This document shows, one piece after another, positions 1-5,249 of a DNA stretch of 5,249 bases (its first letter is position 1; every line of letters begins with the position of its first letter). The DNA lies in NCBI GenBank assembly GCA_017959135.1, contig JAGDBH010000088.1, positions 1 to 5,249 on the forward strand, read 5' to 3'. This DNA comes from Succinivibrio sp. Lineage in GTDB: Bacteria > Pseudomonadota > Gammaproteobacteria > Enterobacterales > Succinivibrionaceae. The position numbers were made by a program, and so were the translations under genes. Under the pieces are notes generated by a model that saw nothing but the letters and a program-made list of their open reading frames with translations, had not been told where the DNA came from and searched no databases.

Positions 1-1
1 A

Positions 2-484
2 TATGTTCCTTTTGAAGGTGTAAGCCTGCATAAGGCTGAGGATGATACTCTGGTGATTGATGCTCCATATATTGGAGTAGAATCCCTCAAGACCAACGAC
101 ATTGTTGAATTTAATTCTGATAATTCTTTCACGGTTATAGGACGAGCAGTTAACATCATTAACAGCGGCGGTATAAAGATTCAGATTGAAATGCTTGAGG
201 AAATGATAAGAGATTCAATCAGTTGTGATTTCAATATCACCTCCGTCGCCTCGGATAAGTACGGTGAAACCGTATGTCTTCTGCTTGGTGGAGCAGAAGC
301 ATATTCAGCTGAACTTAAGGATGAGGATATTCTTGTTCCTTTAAAGAAAAAGGTTCCTAAGTACTGGGAGCCAAAGCTTATCCTAAGAACAGCAAATCTG
401 CCTAGGACCGAATCTGGAAAGCCTGCAAGAGCAAAGCTTAAGGCTCTGGCAAGAGAGCTTTATCAGGAACAGCAAAACCTTTAG
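2..484 (+). CDS. Acyl-CoA ligase / AMP-forming synthetase, C-terminal part (MenE-like), 5' truncated by window
   Basis: The frame is open from base 2 to the TAG at 482-484, giving 160 residues; the true start lies upstream. The fragment carries the C-terminal half of an ANL-superfamily adenylating enzyme, which activates a carboxylic acid with ATP and passes it to CoA in the cytoplasm. Visible motifs are TNDIVEF (fragment residues 31-37, the TGD-like hinge-side block), then GR (47-48) followed by INSGGIKI (53-60), the A8 block where the C-terminal domain begins, and LPRTESGK (133-140), the A10 block with the lysine expected to act in adenylation. The short spacing and the NSGGIKIQIE wording recall, from memory, the short o-succinylbenzoate-CoA ligases (MenE) of Bacteroidetes, so a menaquinone role is possible. 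Substrate cannot be read from this fragment, so no symbol is given. The next gene starts 13 bases after the stop, which suggests co-transcription. Confidence 0.85.
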   Translation, partial: YVPFEGVSLHKAEDDTLVIDAPYIGVESLKTNDIVEFNSDNSFTVIGRAVNIINSGGIKIQIEMLEEMIRDSISCDFNITSVASDKYGETVCLLLGGAEAYSAELKDEDILVPLKKKVPKYWEPKLILRTANLPRTESGKPARAKLKALARELYQEQQNL

Positions 485-489
485 AGGAG
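483..489 (+). promoter_or_regulatory. Ribosome binding site deciding the TTG start of the Gate-domain gene
   Basis: AGAGGAG lies 8 bases before the TTG at 498 and overlaps the stop codon of the preceding ligase gene. It supports TTG over the next in-frame ATG (at 531, residue 12), which lacks such a site and would cut into the first hydrophobic stretch. Confidence 0.6.
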
Positions 490-497
490 ATATTTTC

Positions 498-1637
498 TTG
501 TTTAATATCAGAGTGCTATTCAAAAACGCAATGGAATATGTATCACTGTTCATGGTGATAGCGTTTTTCTCAGGTATCTGTGCAAAGGGCCCTGAATGGC
601 TTACTGCCTTTGATTACTCAACTATTCTGGGTAAATTCGGTACCATAGCCGGAAGCTCTGATAATTTTACAGGTCATGGGGATATCAGTGTAAGAAGCGC
701 TTTTCTGTTTGCGCTATCAATTATTCCTGGAATTATTCTCTCTTTAGGAGTGCTTTCAGTTGCAGGTTATCTTGTAGCCTTAAATGCTGCGGGACGTCTT
801 TTCTCCTTTATTCTAAAGCCTCTATTAGGGCTTCCAGGCTGTTCAGCCTTTGCGATAATAAGTTCACTTCAGAGCTCTGACAGTGGTGCGGTAATGACCA
901 AGGACCTATATGATCAGAGGATTATTAACAGAAAACAGCGCTGCATCTTTTCTGCCTTTGAATTTTCATCCGGCGGCTCCATAGGTGTTTATCTGACAGC
1001 AATGCCGATTATATCTGCACATCTTAACCTTCCTATTCTCATGCCACTGGGTATTATCCTGGTTATCAAGATTGTCGGTGCCAACCTGATTAGAGCTTAT
1101 CTATCCTTAAGGAATGAAGAGAACGATACTGAGGTGAAAGTCCAGGATGAGATTGTGGAAAACAGAAATATAAAGCAGAGCAAAGAGAATATTTCCAATA
1201 TTGCCGATGCTTTTATCAGTGGTGCTAAAAGAGCCATCAATATCAGTCTGAACATCATGATGCCGAATGTAATAATGGCTTTTGTTCTGACAGCTGTTCT
1301 TATGAAAATAGGTGCCATGGATTTTTTAGGCAGAGTAGGTTCTCCTCTGATGCAGATTTTCGGTCTGAACGGTCAGACTATGGTTGTTCTGGTCTCAGCA
1401 TGGTTTTCCGGTCTTGGCGGTGTGGCAATGGGCGCAACCATGTGTGCCACCGGTGAGATTACACAGACACAGCTTGCAATCATTACTCCTGCCATCTTCC
1501 TGATGGGAGCGCAGCTGCAGTATATGGGACGCATTCTTGGTGTTATCGGACTTGAATTCCGTCATTACCGACTGATGTTTGCCATCAGCATTATTAACGC
1601 AATTATTTCAATTCTGGTAATGAAAGCTCTTGTTTAA
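498..1637 (+). CDS. Nucleoside-recognition (Gate) domain membrane protein, YjiH-YjiG-like fusion
   Basis: This 379-residue polytopic inner-membrane protein starts at TTG, chosen for its Shine-Dalgarno. Hydrophobic segments are visible at about 13-29, 67-97, 100-120, 165-200, 246-273, 293-315, 326-345 and 357-378. A charged linker at about 205-235 (NEEND, EVKVQDE) divides the protein in two. The N-terminal half contains GLPGCSAFAIISSLQSSDSG (111-130), typical of the first Gate domain. The C-terminal half (about 238-379) resembles E. coli YjiG as I recall it: SGAKRAINIS, then MMPNVIMAF (254-262), a Gly/Ala-rich GLGGVAMGA (305-313), PAIFLMG (331-337) and a closing INAIISILVM. In E. coli yjiH and yjiG are separate neighbouring genes, so this appears to be a fusion. 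Gate-family proteins are presumed transporters or channels of small solutes; the substrate is unknown. Its close link to an acyl-CoA ligase gene is the only functional hint. SpmA/SpmB-like fusions are an alternative family label. Confidence 0.8.
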   Translation: MFNIRVLFKNAMEYVSLFMVIAFFSGICAKGPEWLTAFDYSTILGKFGTIAGSSDNFTGHGDISVRSAFLFALSIIPGIILSLGVLSVAGYLVALNAAGRLFSFILKPLLGLPGCSAFAIISSLQSSDSGAVMTKDLYDQRIINRKQRCIFSAFEFSSGGSIGVYLTAMPIISAHLNLPILMPLGIILVIKIVGANLIRAYLSLRNEENDTEVKVQDEIVENRNIKQSKENISNIADAFISGAKRAINISLNIMMPNVIMAFVLTAVLMKIGAMDFLGRVGSPLMQIFGLNGQTMVVLVSAWFSGLGGVAMGATMCATGEITQTQLAIITPAIFLMGAQLQYMGRILGVIGLEFRHYRLMFAISIINAIISILVMKALV

Positions 1638-1647
1638 AGGTAACAGC

Positions 1648-1723
1648 TTCATTTTTCTGAATTAATTTTTATCTTTGATTCTGTTTTTTATCTGATTTAC
1701 AAAGATAATTAACAGAAAATGAA
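1648..1723 (+). terminator. AT-rich imperfect hairpin after the Gate gene, possible terminator
   Basis: Bases 1648-1677 can pair with 1700-1723. Paired blocks are ATCTTTG/CAAAGAT (1671-1677 with 1700-1706), TTAATT/AATTAA (1662-1667 with 1707-1712), and CTG plus the preceding T-run with CAGAAAATGAA. Only the left arm has bulges (1, 2 and 3 bases), and the loop is 22 bases. TTTTATT follows at 1724-1730. It begins 11 bases after the Gate-gene stop, so a weak terminator or an mRNA 3'-end stabilising element is plausible. The stem is nearly all A-U, which limits confidence. Confidence 0.35.
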
Positions 1724-1741
1724 TTTTATTAATCAGTTTGT

Positions 1742-1770
1742 ATGAAAATCCTCCTCTAAACTCATATAAT
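1742..1770 (+). promoter_or_regulatory. Probable recJ promoter (-10 TATAAT)
   Basis: A perfect -10 hexamer TATAAT lies at 1765-1770, which would place a start of transcription near 1777 and give a leader of about 50 bases before recJ. No good -35 sits at 16-18 bases; ATGAAA or TATGAA around 1741-1747 is the best available. TTGTAT at 1738-1743 is better in sequence but 21 bases away. Confidence 0.5.
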
Positions 1771-1826
1771 GGTGTCACGGACAATATATATCGAATTTAA
1801 ATAATACGGAACCTAAGGGATTTATC

Positions 1827-3524
1827 GTGAAAATAGTACGACGTGATATCGTTGATGATAGTCACTTGCAGACTTTTGTATCTGATCCGATTATTCGGCA
1901 GATACTTGCAAGAAGAGGCGTATCATCGGAAAGTGAGGTTACATGCCAGCTTTCGGATATCTATCATTACAGAGACCTGCATGATATCGACAAGGCAAGT
2001 AACATTCTTGCTGATGCCATTGAGAACGGTGACAAGATTCTGGTTTCTGGTGATTACGATGTTGACGGTATTACAGGTACAGCCCTGGGCGTCAGAGGTC
2101 TTAAGGATTTAGGCGCCTCTGAGGTAAGATATTTTGTTCCATCAAGATATGAAGGCGGCTACGGTGTCAGTAACGAGACTGTAGATGAAGCCATAGCTCA
2201 TGGAGTAAAGCTGATTCTGACCGTGGATAACGGTGTCAGCTGCAGGGAATCGATTAATTACGCCAAAAGCAAAGGACTTAAGGTTGTAATTACAGATCAT
2301 CATGAAACTCCTGAGGTCCTGCCGGACGCTGATGCCATTGTTGATCCTAAGCTTCCTGAAGATAAATTCCCTTCAAAAAATCTATGTGGCGCTGGTGTGC
2401 TGTTCTATGTTCTGGTTGCAACCAGAGCTGTTTTAAGAGACAGAGGCTTTTACGATAAGACTCATGTGCCTCTGATTGCAAGATTCCTTGATCTTGTGGC
2501 TTTAGGCACCATCGGCGATGTAATGCAGCTTGATGCAAATAATCGTAAGCTGGTTAAATACGGTTTTGAAAAAATCAGAGCCGGAAAATCAGTTATCGGC
2601 GTCAAGGCTCTGGCAGCATCCTGCAGAGTTGATCTTGCAGCCATCAATTCAGTAAGTATTGCCTTTGATTTATGTCCAAGACTTAATGCTCCTGGACGTA
2701 TCAAACTTGAAAACAATCCAGCGGTTTCTTTAATGCTTACCGATGACGAGTCTGAGGCCAGCATTATTGCCAGGGATCTTGAGATGTGCAATAAGCGTAG
2801 AGGCGATTATGAGCGCGTCTTCCTAAAGGAAGCCACAGAGGATGCTCTAAAGCAGGAAGGCAACTGTGCGATTGTTCTGTACCGTCCAAACTGGCTTGTA
2901 GGTTTAGGCGGTCTTATTGCCAGCCGAATCAAAGAGAAGTTTTCTGTGCCTTGCTTTGTTTTCTCCGGCTCAGGAGACGAGCTTGCAGGCTCAGCCCGTT
3001 CAGTTCCAGGCTTCAGTATTGTAAAGAATCTTCAGCTTCTGTCAGAGAAGTGTCCTGATCTTCTGATTAGATTCGGTGGTCATGCCATGGCAGCCGGCGC
3101 ATCTATTCACAAGGATAATTTTGAGAAATTCAAAGAGCTCTTTAATCAGGTTGCAAAAGAGAATCTTGGCAATCCTAATGATGAAGAGATTATCTCTGAT
3201 GGTGAGCTCCCATCTAACTATCTGACTATCGGCTTTGCCCGTGATCTTGAAGCCTACGGTCCATGGGGTAACGGCTTTGAAGAGCCTTGCTTTGACGGTG
3301 AGTATACTGTCGAGGACGTATTTGTAGTCGGCAGCCGTCATCTGCGTTTTAATCTTCGCAATGATGATGGTTCATATATGCGAGGCATCAAGCTCAGAGC
3401 AACTCCTTCAGAGCGTGAAATTCAGGCCAATATGAGAGTAAGAGCCGTATATACAATCGGTGTAAATCACTATATGGGCTCTGAGCGTCTTGAAATCAAA
3501 ATCTCCTCTATCGAAAGGATCTGA
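1827..3524 (+). CDS. recJ: Single-stranded-DNA-specific 5'-3' exonuclease RecJ
   Basis: This 565-residue cytoplasmic DHH-family nuclease is close to the 577 of E. coli RecJ. RecJ degrades single-stranded DNA 5' to 3' in RecF-pathway recombination, mismatch repair and base-excision repair, using Mn/Mg ions. Metal-binding motifs appear in order: SGDYDVDG (74-81), VDNG (133-136), DHH (157-159) and GTIGDV (227-232). CPRLNAPGR (283-291) follows; the DHHA1 domain contains GLIASRIKEKF (362-372) and FGGHAMAAGASI (416-427); the C-terminal OB-like part includes GPWGNGFEEPCFDGEY (478-493). The wording NFPSK/GAGVLFY and VSDGxL-like ISDGEL matches the gammaproteobacterial type. The start is GTG, with AAGGGA at 1815-1820, 6 bases upstream. 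Two residues usually histidine in the gammaproteobacterial block around 353-359 are R353 and L357 here. The usual E. coli neighbours (dsbC upstream, prfB downstream) are absent; recJ appears to be transcribed alone. Confidence 0.96.
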   Translation: MKIVRRDIVDDSHLQTFVSDPIIRQILARRGVSSESEVTCQLSDIYHYRDLHDIDKASNILADAIENGDKILVSGDYDVDGITGTALGVRGLKDLGASEVRYFVPSRYEGGYGVSNETVDEAIAHGVKLILTVDNGVSCRESINYAKSKGLKVVITDHHETPEVLPDADAIVDPKLPEDKFPSKNLCGAGVLFYVLVATRAVLRDRGFYDKTHVPLIARFLDLVALGTIGDVMQLDANNRKLVKYGFEKIRAGKSVIGVKALAASCRVDLAAINSVSIAFDLCPRLNAPGRIKLENNPAVSLMLTDDESEASIIARDLEMCNKRRGDYERVFLKEATEDALKQEGNCAIVLYRPNWLVGLGGLIASRIKEKFSVPCFVFSGSGDELAGSARSVPGFSIVKNLQLLSEKCPDLLIRFGGHAMAAGASIHKDNFEKFKELFNQVAKENLGNPNDEEIISDGELPSNYLTIGFARDLEAYGPWGNGFEEPCFDGEYTVEDVFVVGSRHLRFNLRNDDGSYMRGIKLRATPSEREIQANMRVRAVYTIGVNHYMGSERLEIKISSIERI

Positions 3525-3541
3525 TTGAAAAGTATTTAAGC

Positions 3542-3570
3542 AAAAAAAAGCCTGAATTTTAATTCAGGCT
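3542..3570 (-). terminator. Intrinsic terminator between convergent recJ and ppgK
   Basis: AGCCTGAATT (3549-3558) is the exact reverse complement of AATTCAGGCT (3561-3570), leaving a two-base centre (an effective stem of about 8 pairs). Eight A residues at 3542-3549 abut the stem on its left side, so the minus-strand transcript from ppgK would have a U-tract right after the hairpin, 24 bases past its stop. On the plus strand the hairpin is followed by CTAAGTTTTGTTTG, a poorer U-tract, so it may also stop recJ transcripts, less efficiently. Confidence 0.85.
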
Positions 3571-3593
3571 CTAAGTTTTGTTTGATTGGTTTT

Positions 3594-4340
3594 TTATTTT
3601 TTCTGGATCCTGCTGTTGGCGTACATTGCTGCACCGATAATTCCTGCCAGATTCAGGGTTGTTGCAGGAACTACCTTGGTTTTCAGTGTCAGCTGATCTT
3701 TATATTTTTCAAATTTCTTTGATACACCGCCGCCAAGCACAATAAAATCAGGTGAAGTTAAAAATGCTATGTATTCTAAGAATTTGTTTAGTCGCTCTCC
3801 CCATTCTTTGAATTTCATATCTTCCTTTTCTCTGACAGAGTCTGCGCAGTAATGCTCTGCAATATCGCCCTTGAACTTGATATGTCCAAATTCGGTATTA
3901 GGGAACATCTGTCCGTTATAGAAAAGGGCAGAACCGATACCGGTACCTAAAGTCAGGAATAAAACTGAACCTTTATAGCCTTTAACTGCACCAAAGCTTA
4001 ATTCTGCAAGACCTGCAACGTCAGCATCGTTTGCCACGAACACATCAAGACCGACAGTCTTTGAGAACAGTTCTTCAACCTTTACGTTAATCCATGACTT
4101 ATCGATATTTGCTGCTGTCAGCACCTCTCCGTTAATAACACGGGCAGGGAAACCGCAGCCGATTGGGCCCTTGTATCCAATCTGATTAACCAGTTCCTTA
4201 AGAGTCTCTGCTACAGCTTCTGGAGTTGCAGGCTGAGGAGTTGGAATTCTAATTCTTTCTGTTTTCAGTTCGCCTGTCTCTGTATCGACAATTGCACCTT
4301 TAATTCCGCTACCACCAATATCAACACCCAAAATTTCCAT
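3594..4340 (-). CDS. ppgK: Polyphosphate glucokinase (polyphosphate-glucose phosphotransferase), ROK family
   Basis: This 248-residue cytoplasmic sugar kinase is expected to phosphorylate glucose to glucose-6-phosphate using inorganic polyphosphate, and in some members also ATP. The sequence runs closely parallel to mycobacterial PPGK as I recall it. Phosphate-binding VDIGGSGIKG is at 6-15, TPQPATP at 34-40, TAANIDKSWI at 75-84, and the NDAD catalytic region at 104-107 (D105 the likely base). The second phosphate loop LTLGTGIGSA is at 129-138, PNTEFGH at 147-153 and VLGGGVS at 201-207. The cysteine-rich zinc motif of ATP-dependent ROK glucokinases and repressors is missing, as expected for PpgK, and there is no N-terminal DNA-binding domain. 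The ATG has AAGGGG 6 bases upstream (4347-4352 on the plus strand). The gene appears monocistronic and convergent with recJ. Whether it uses polyphosphate only or also ATP cannot be told from sequence. Confidence 0.93.
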   Translation of the reverse strand: MEILGVDIGGSGIKGAIVDTETGELKTERIRIPTPQPATPEAVAETLKELVNQIGYKGPIGCGFPARVINGEVLTAANIDKSWINVKVEELFSKTVGLDVFVANDADVAGLAELSFGAVKGYKGSVLFLTLGTGIGSALFYNGQMFPNTEFGHIKFKGDIAEHYCADSVREKEDMKFKEWGERLNKFLEYIAFLTSPDFIVLGGGVSKKFEKYKDQLTLKTKVVPATTLNLAGIIGAAMYANSRIQKK

Positions 4341-4379
4341 GGAAAACCCCTTGAAATGACATAGTTATTTGTTTATTTG

Positions 4380-4409
4380 AGTATAGACAATAATGCAGCT
4401 GGACTTCCA
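4380..4409 (-). promoter_or_regulatory. Possible ppgK promoter
   Basis: On the minus strand TATACT (complement of 4380-4385) is a five-of-six -10 match. It would give a start of transcription about 33 bases before the ppgK ATG. The hexamer 17-18 bases upstream (GGAAGT or TGGAAG, complement of 4403-4409) is a poor -35. Confidence 0.35.
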
Positions 4410-4472
4410 TAGGAATTGTTTAAAAGGTAGAGGTTTAGTCAAAAAAAATCAGAAAAATTTCTTGTTTTAAGG

Positions 4473-4497
4473 TTTTGCTAAGTGTTAATAAGCAAAA
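4473..4497. repeat. Short inverted repeat in the divergent region
   Basis: TTTTGCT (4473-4479) and AGCAAAA (4491-4497) are exact reverse complements separated by 11 bases. The centre-to-centre distance is 18 bases. It could be an operator for a dimeric regulator of either divergent gene, or a small hairpin. No T-run follows, so it is not a standard terminator. Confidence 0.35.
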
Positions 4498-4633
4498 TGT
4501 CGGTAATTTTGAGCTATTTGTCTTTTGTTGTGTTCAATTCTTCTCATGTACACTTCAGATTGCCTGTTTCTATGTTAAACTTTTGAAATGAGGAAGATAA
4601 ATCCCGAAAATTCCTGAAAAAAGAGTGTATCTG

Positions 4634-5080
4634 ATGAATAAGGTTTTTTGTATAAGTTACTCTGACTTTGGCTATCTTTTAAGTGAACAGGACTGGACAG
4701 TAGAAATAAGAAAGCTGCAAGAGTTTGACTATGGCGTTTATGAGGACATTTTAAGAAGCGGTCCGTTTCTTATCAAAAGAAGATTTCTGTCAAATTTACC
4801 GGATATTTTTGATGACTGCTCAGAAAAAAAGAGTGAACCGGTTCTGCCTGAAGATATAAAAAGACTTATTCTAAATAGAGATGATACAGAAGTTCTGGTT
4901 ATTGGCTCTAATGAATTTATGCAGCTGTTTTCTGATGAGAGTAAAGATGAATTCGGCTGTGTATGCGTAGAGCGCGAAAGAATTACCTGTAATACCGCTG
5001 ATCCTGAAGATCTTGCTGAGGATGTAGTGATTCTTGCATCCTGTGGTGTTGATCTGAACAATCCTGATCTTAATATCTAA
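4634..5080 (+). CDS. Hypothetical small acidic protein upstream of nnrE
   Basis: I do not recognise this gene with confidence. The ATG at 4634 (148 residues) is preferred because AAGAG at 4621-4625 sits 8 bases upstream; a GTG at 4625 would add three residues but has no ribosome site. The product looks soluble, with no signal peptide or membrane segment. It is acidic (32 Asp/Glu against 14 Lys/Arg) and has six cysteines (6, 62, 109, 111, 119, 137), two as a CVC pair. A pattern of predicted strand-helix-strand is visible around LPEDIKRLIL (71-80), TEVLVIGSNE (85-94), GCVCVERE (108-115) and EDVVILASCG (129-138). That order loosely resembles the Mth938-like/DUF498 fold, with LVIGSNE where that family has a G-T-G loop, but the family's conserved later residues are not clear. 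It is separated from nnrE by 11 bases, so the two are probably co-transcribed. Confidence 0.8.
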   Translation: MNKVFCISYSDFGYLLSEQDWTVEIRKLQEFDYGVYEDILRSGPFLIKRRFLSNLPDIFDDCSEKKSEPVLPEDIKRLILNRDDTEVLVIGSNEFMQLFSDESKDEFGCVCVERERITCNTADPEDLAEDVVILASCGVDLNNPDLNI

Positions 5081-5084
5081 GAGG
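5081..5084 (+). promoter_or_regulatory. Ribosome binding site of nnrE
   Basis: GAGG directly after the stop of the preceding gene, 7 bases before the ATG at 5092, fixes the nnrE start and supports translation from a shared mRNA. Confidence 0.6.
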
Positions 5085-5091
5085 TTTTAAG

Positions 5092-5249
5092 ATGTCCAAA
5101 TTACCTTATGAAGTTTTTACCAGCGATGAAGTTAAGCAGATAGAGGCAGATCATGCCAAATCTCATAATGGTCACTGCTTTGATCTGATGCAGAAGGCCG
5201 GAAAATCTGTATTTGACTACATTGTACGTGAATGCGGGGATGCCAAGGA
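5092..5249 (+). CDS. nnrE: NAD(P)H-hydrate epimerase, N-terminal part, 3' truncated by window
   Basis: Fifty-two codons are visible before the window ends. The start YEVFTSDEVKQIEAD (residues 6-20) followed by FDLMQKAGKSVFDYI (31-45) is the typical opening of the YjeF N-terminal domain, in which the LM-x-x-AG stretch begins the Rossmann-like fold. The enzyme interconverts the R and S epimers of hydrated NADH/NADPH so that the paired dehydratase (NnrD) can restore the cofactor. In many bacteria the epimerase is fused to the C-terminal NnrD domain; whether this is so here lies outside the window. In E. coli the gene is followed by tsaE, amiB and mutL, a context that could be checked downstream. 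Confidence 0.85.
   Translation, partial: MSKLPYEVFTSDEVKQIEADHAKSHNGHCFDLMQKAGKSVFDYIVRECGDAK

Larger units (their letters stand above)
4341..4633. other. Divergent intergenic region between ppgK and the unknown gene
   Basis: This AT-rich region of 293 bases holds the ppgK leader and candidate -10, an A8 tract at 4441-4448 in a wider A/T-rich stretch (about 4420-4470), and an inverted repeat at 4473-4497. I see no coding sequence, tRNA or riboswitch. No convincing promoter was found for the rightward gene; TATGTT at 4571-4576 is a weak -10 candidate without a recognisable -35. Confidence 0.6.

Noticed and set aside
1638..1826. Riboswitch or small RNA in the recJ leader
   Set aside because: Apart from the AT-rich hairpin there is no conserved aptamer-like motif, and the hairpin lies upstream of the predicted recJ transcription start.
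2462..2791. A 109-codon minus-strand reading frame opposite recJ
   Set aside because: It lies wholly inside the well-supported recJ frame and its translation shows no domain; it is a shadow of recJ codon use.
3594..4340. ROK-family transcriptional repressor or ATP-type glucokinase
   Set aside because: There is no N-terminal helix-turn-helix and no cysteine zinc motif, while PpgK-specific TPQPATP and PNTEFGH are present.
4497..4586. A 29-codon plus-strand reading frame in the divergent region
   Set aside because: It has no ribosome binding site, lies in AT-rich sequence, and its short hydrophobic product resembles nothing I know.
4625..4633. GTG at 4625 as the start of the unknown gene
   Set aside because: No Shine-Dalgarno precedes it, whereas AAGAG at 4621-4625 is well placed for the ATG at 4634.
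4738..5061. A 107-codon minus-strand reading frame opposite the unknown gene
   Set aside because: The Ser/Thr-rich, low-information product is what the antisense of an acidic protein gives. The plus frame has a ribosome site and operon spacing with nnrE.

Overview
The window reads as chromosomal DNA from an AT-leaning, probably anaerobic gammaproteobacterium. The main evidence is RecJ (565 aa), whose block order and spacing follow the Escherichia coli type from memory. The last gene is nnrE, a housekeeping gene. The Succinivibrionaceae are one plausible home, but that is inference; there is no rRNA or other decisive marker.

Layout. Positions 2-484 (+) hold the C-terminal part of an acyl-adenylating enzyme (acyl-CoA ligase, closest in feel to the short MenE type). 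Thirteen bases later comes a TTG-started membrane protein (498-1637, +) made of two nucleoside-recognition/Gate halves, which looks like a fusion of YjiH-type and YjiG-type proteins. These two genes form one transcription unit. A 189-base gap holds an AT-rich imperfect hairpin and then a good -10 box for recJ (1827-3524, +, GTG start). recJ converges on a minus-strand ROK-family kinase (3594-4340, -), recognisable as a polyphosphate glucokinase (PpgK). A GC-topped hairpin between the two genes serves as terminator, best oriented for ppgK. A 293-base divergent AT-rich region follows. After it come a small acidic, cysteine-containing protein of unknown function (4634-5080, +) and, 11 bases further, the start of nnrE (5092 to the window end, +), probably in one operon.

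Together the genes touch acyl-CoA activation and membrane transport, recombination/repair exonuclease activity, polyphosphate-driven glucose phosphorylation, and repair of damaged NAD(P)H. They look like adjacent but independent transcription units rather than one pathway. I see no mobile element, CRISPR array, tRNA, rRNA or phage gene. Nothing amounts to a clear new system. The points most worth a second look are the two-half Gate fusion, the polyphosphate glucokinase in a gammaproteobacterial setting, the unknown gene before nnrE, and unusual residues in a conserved RecJ block.
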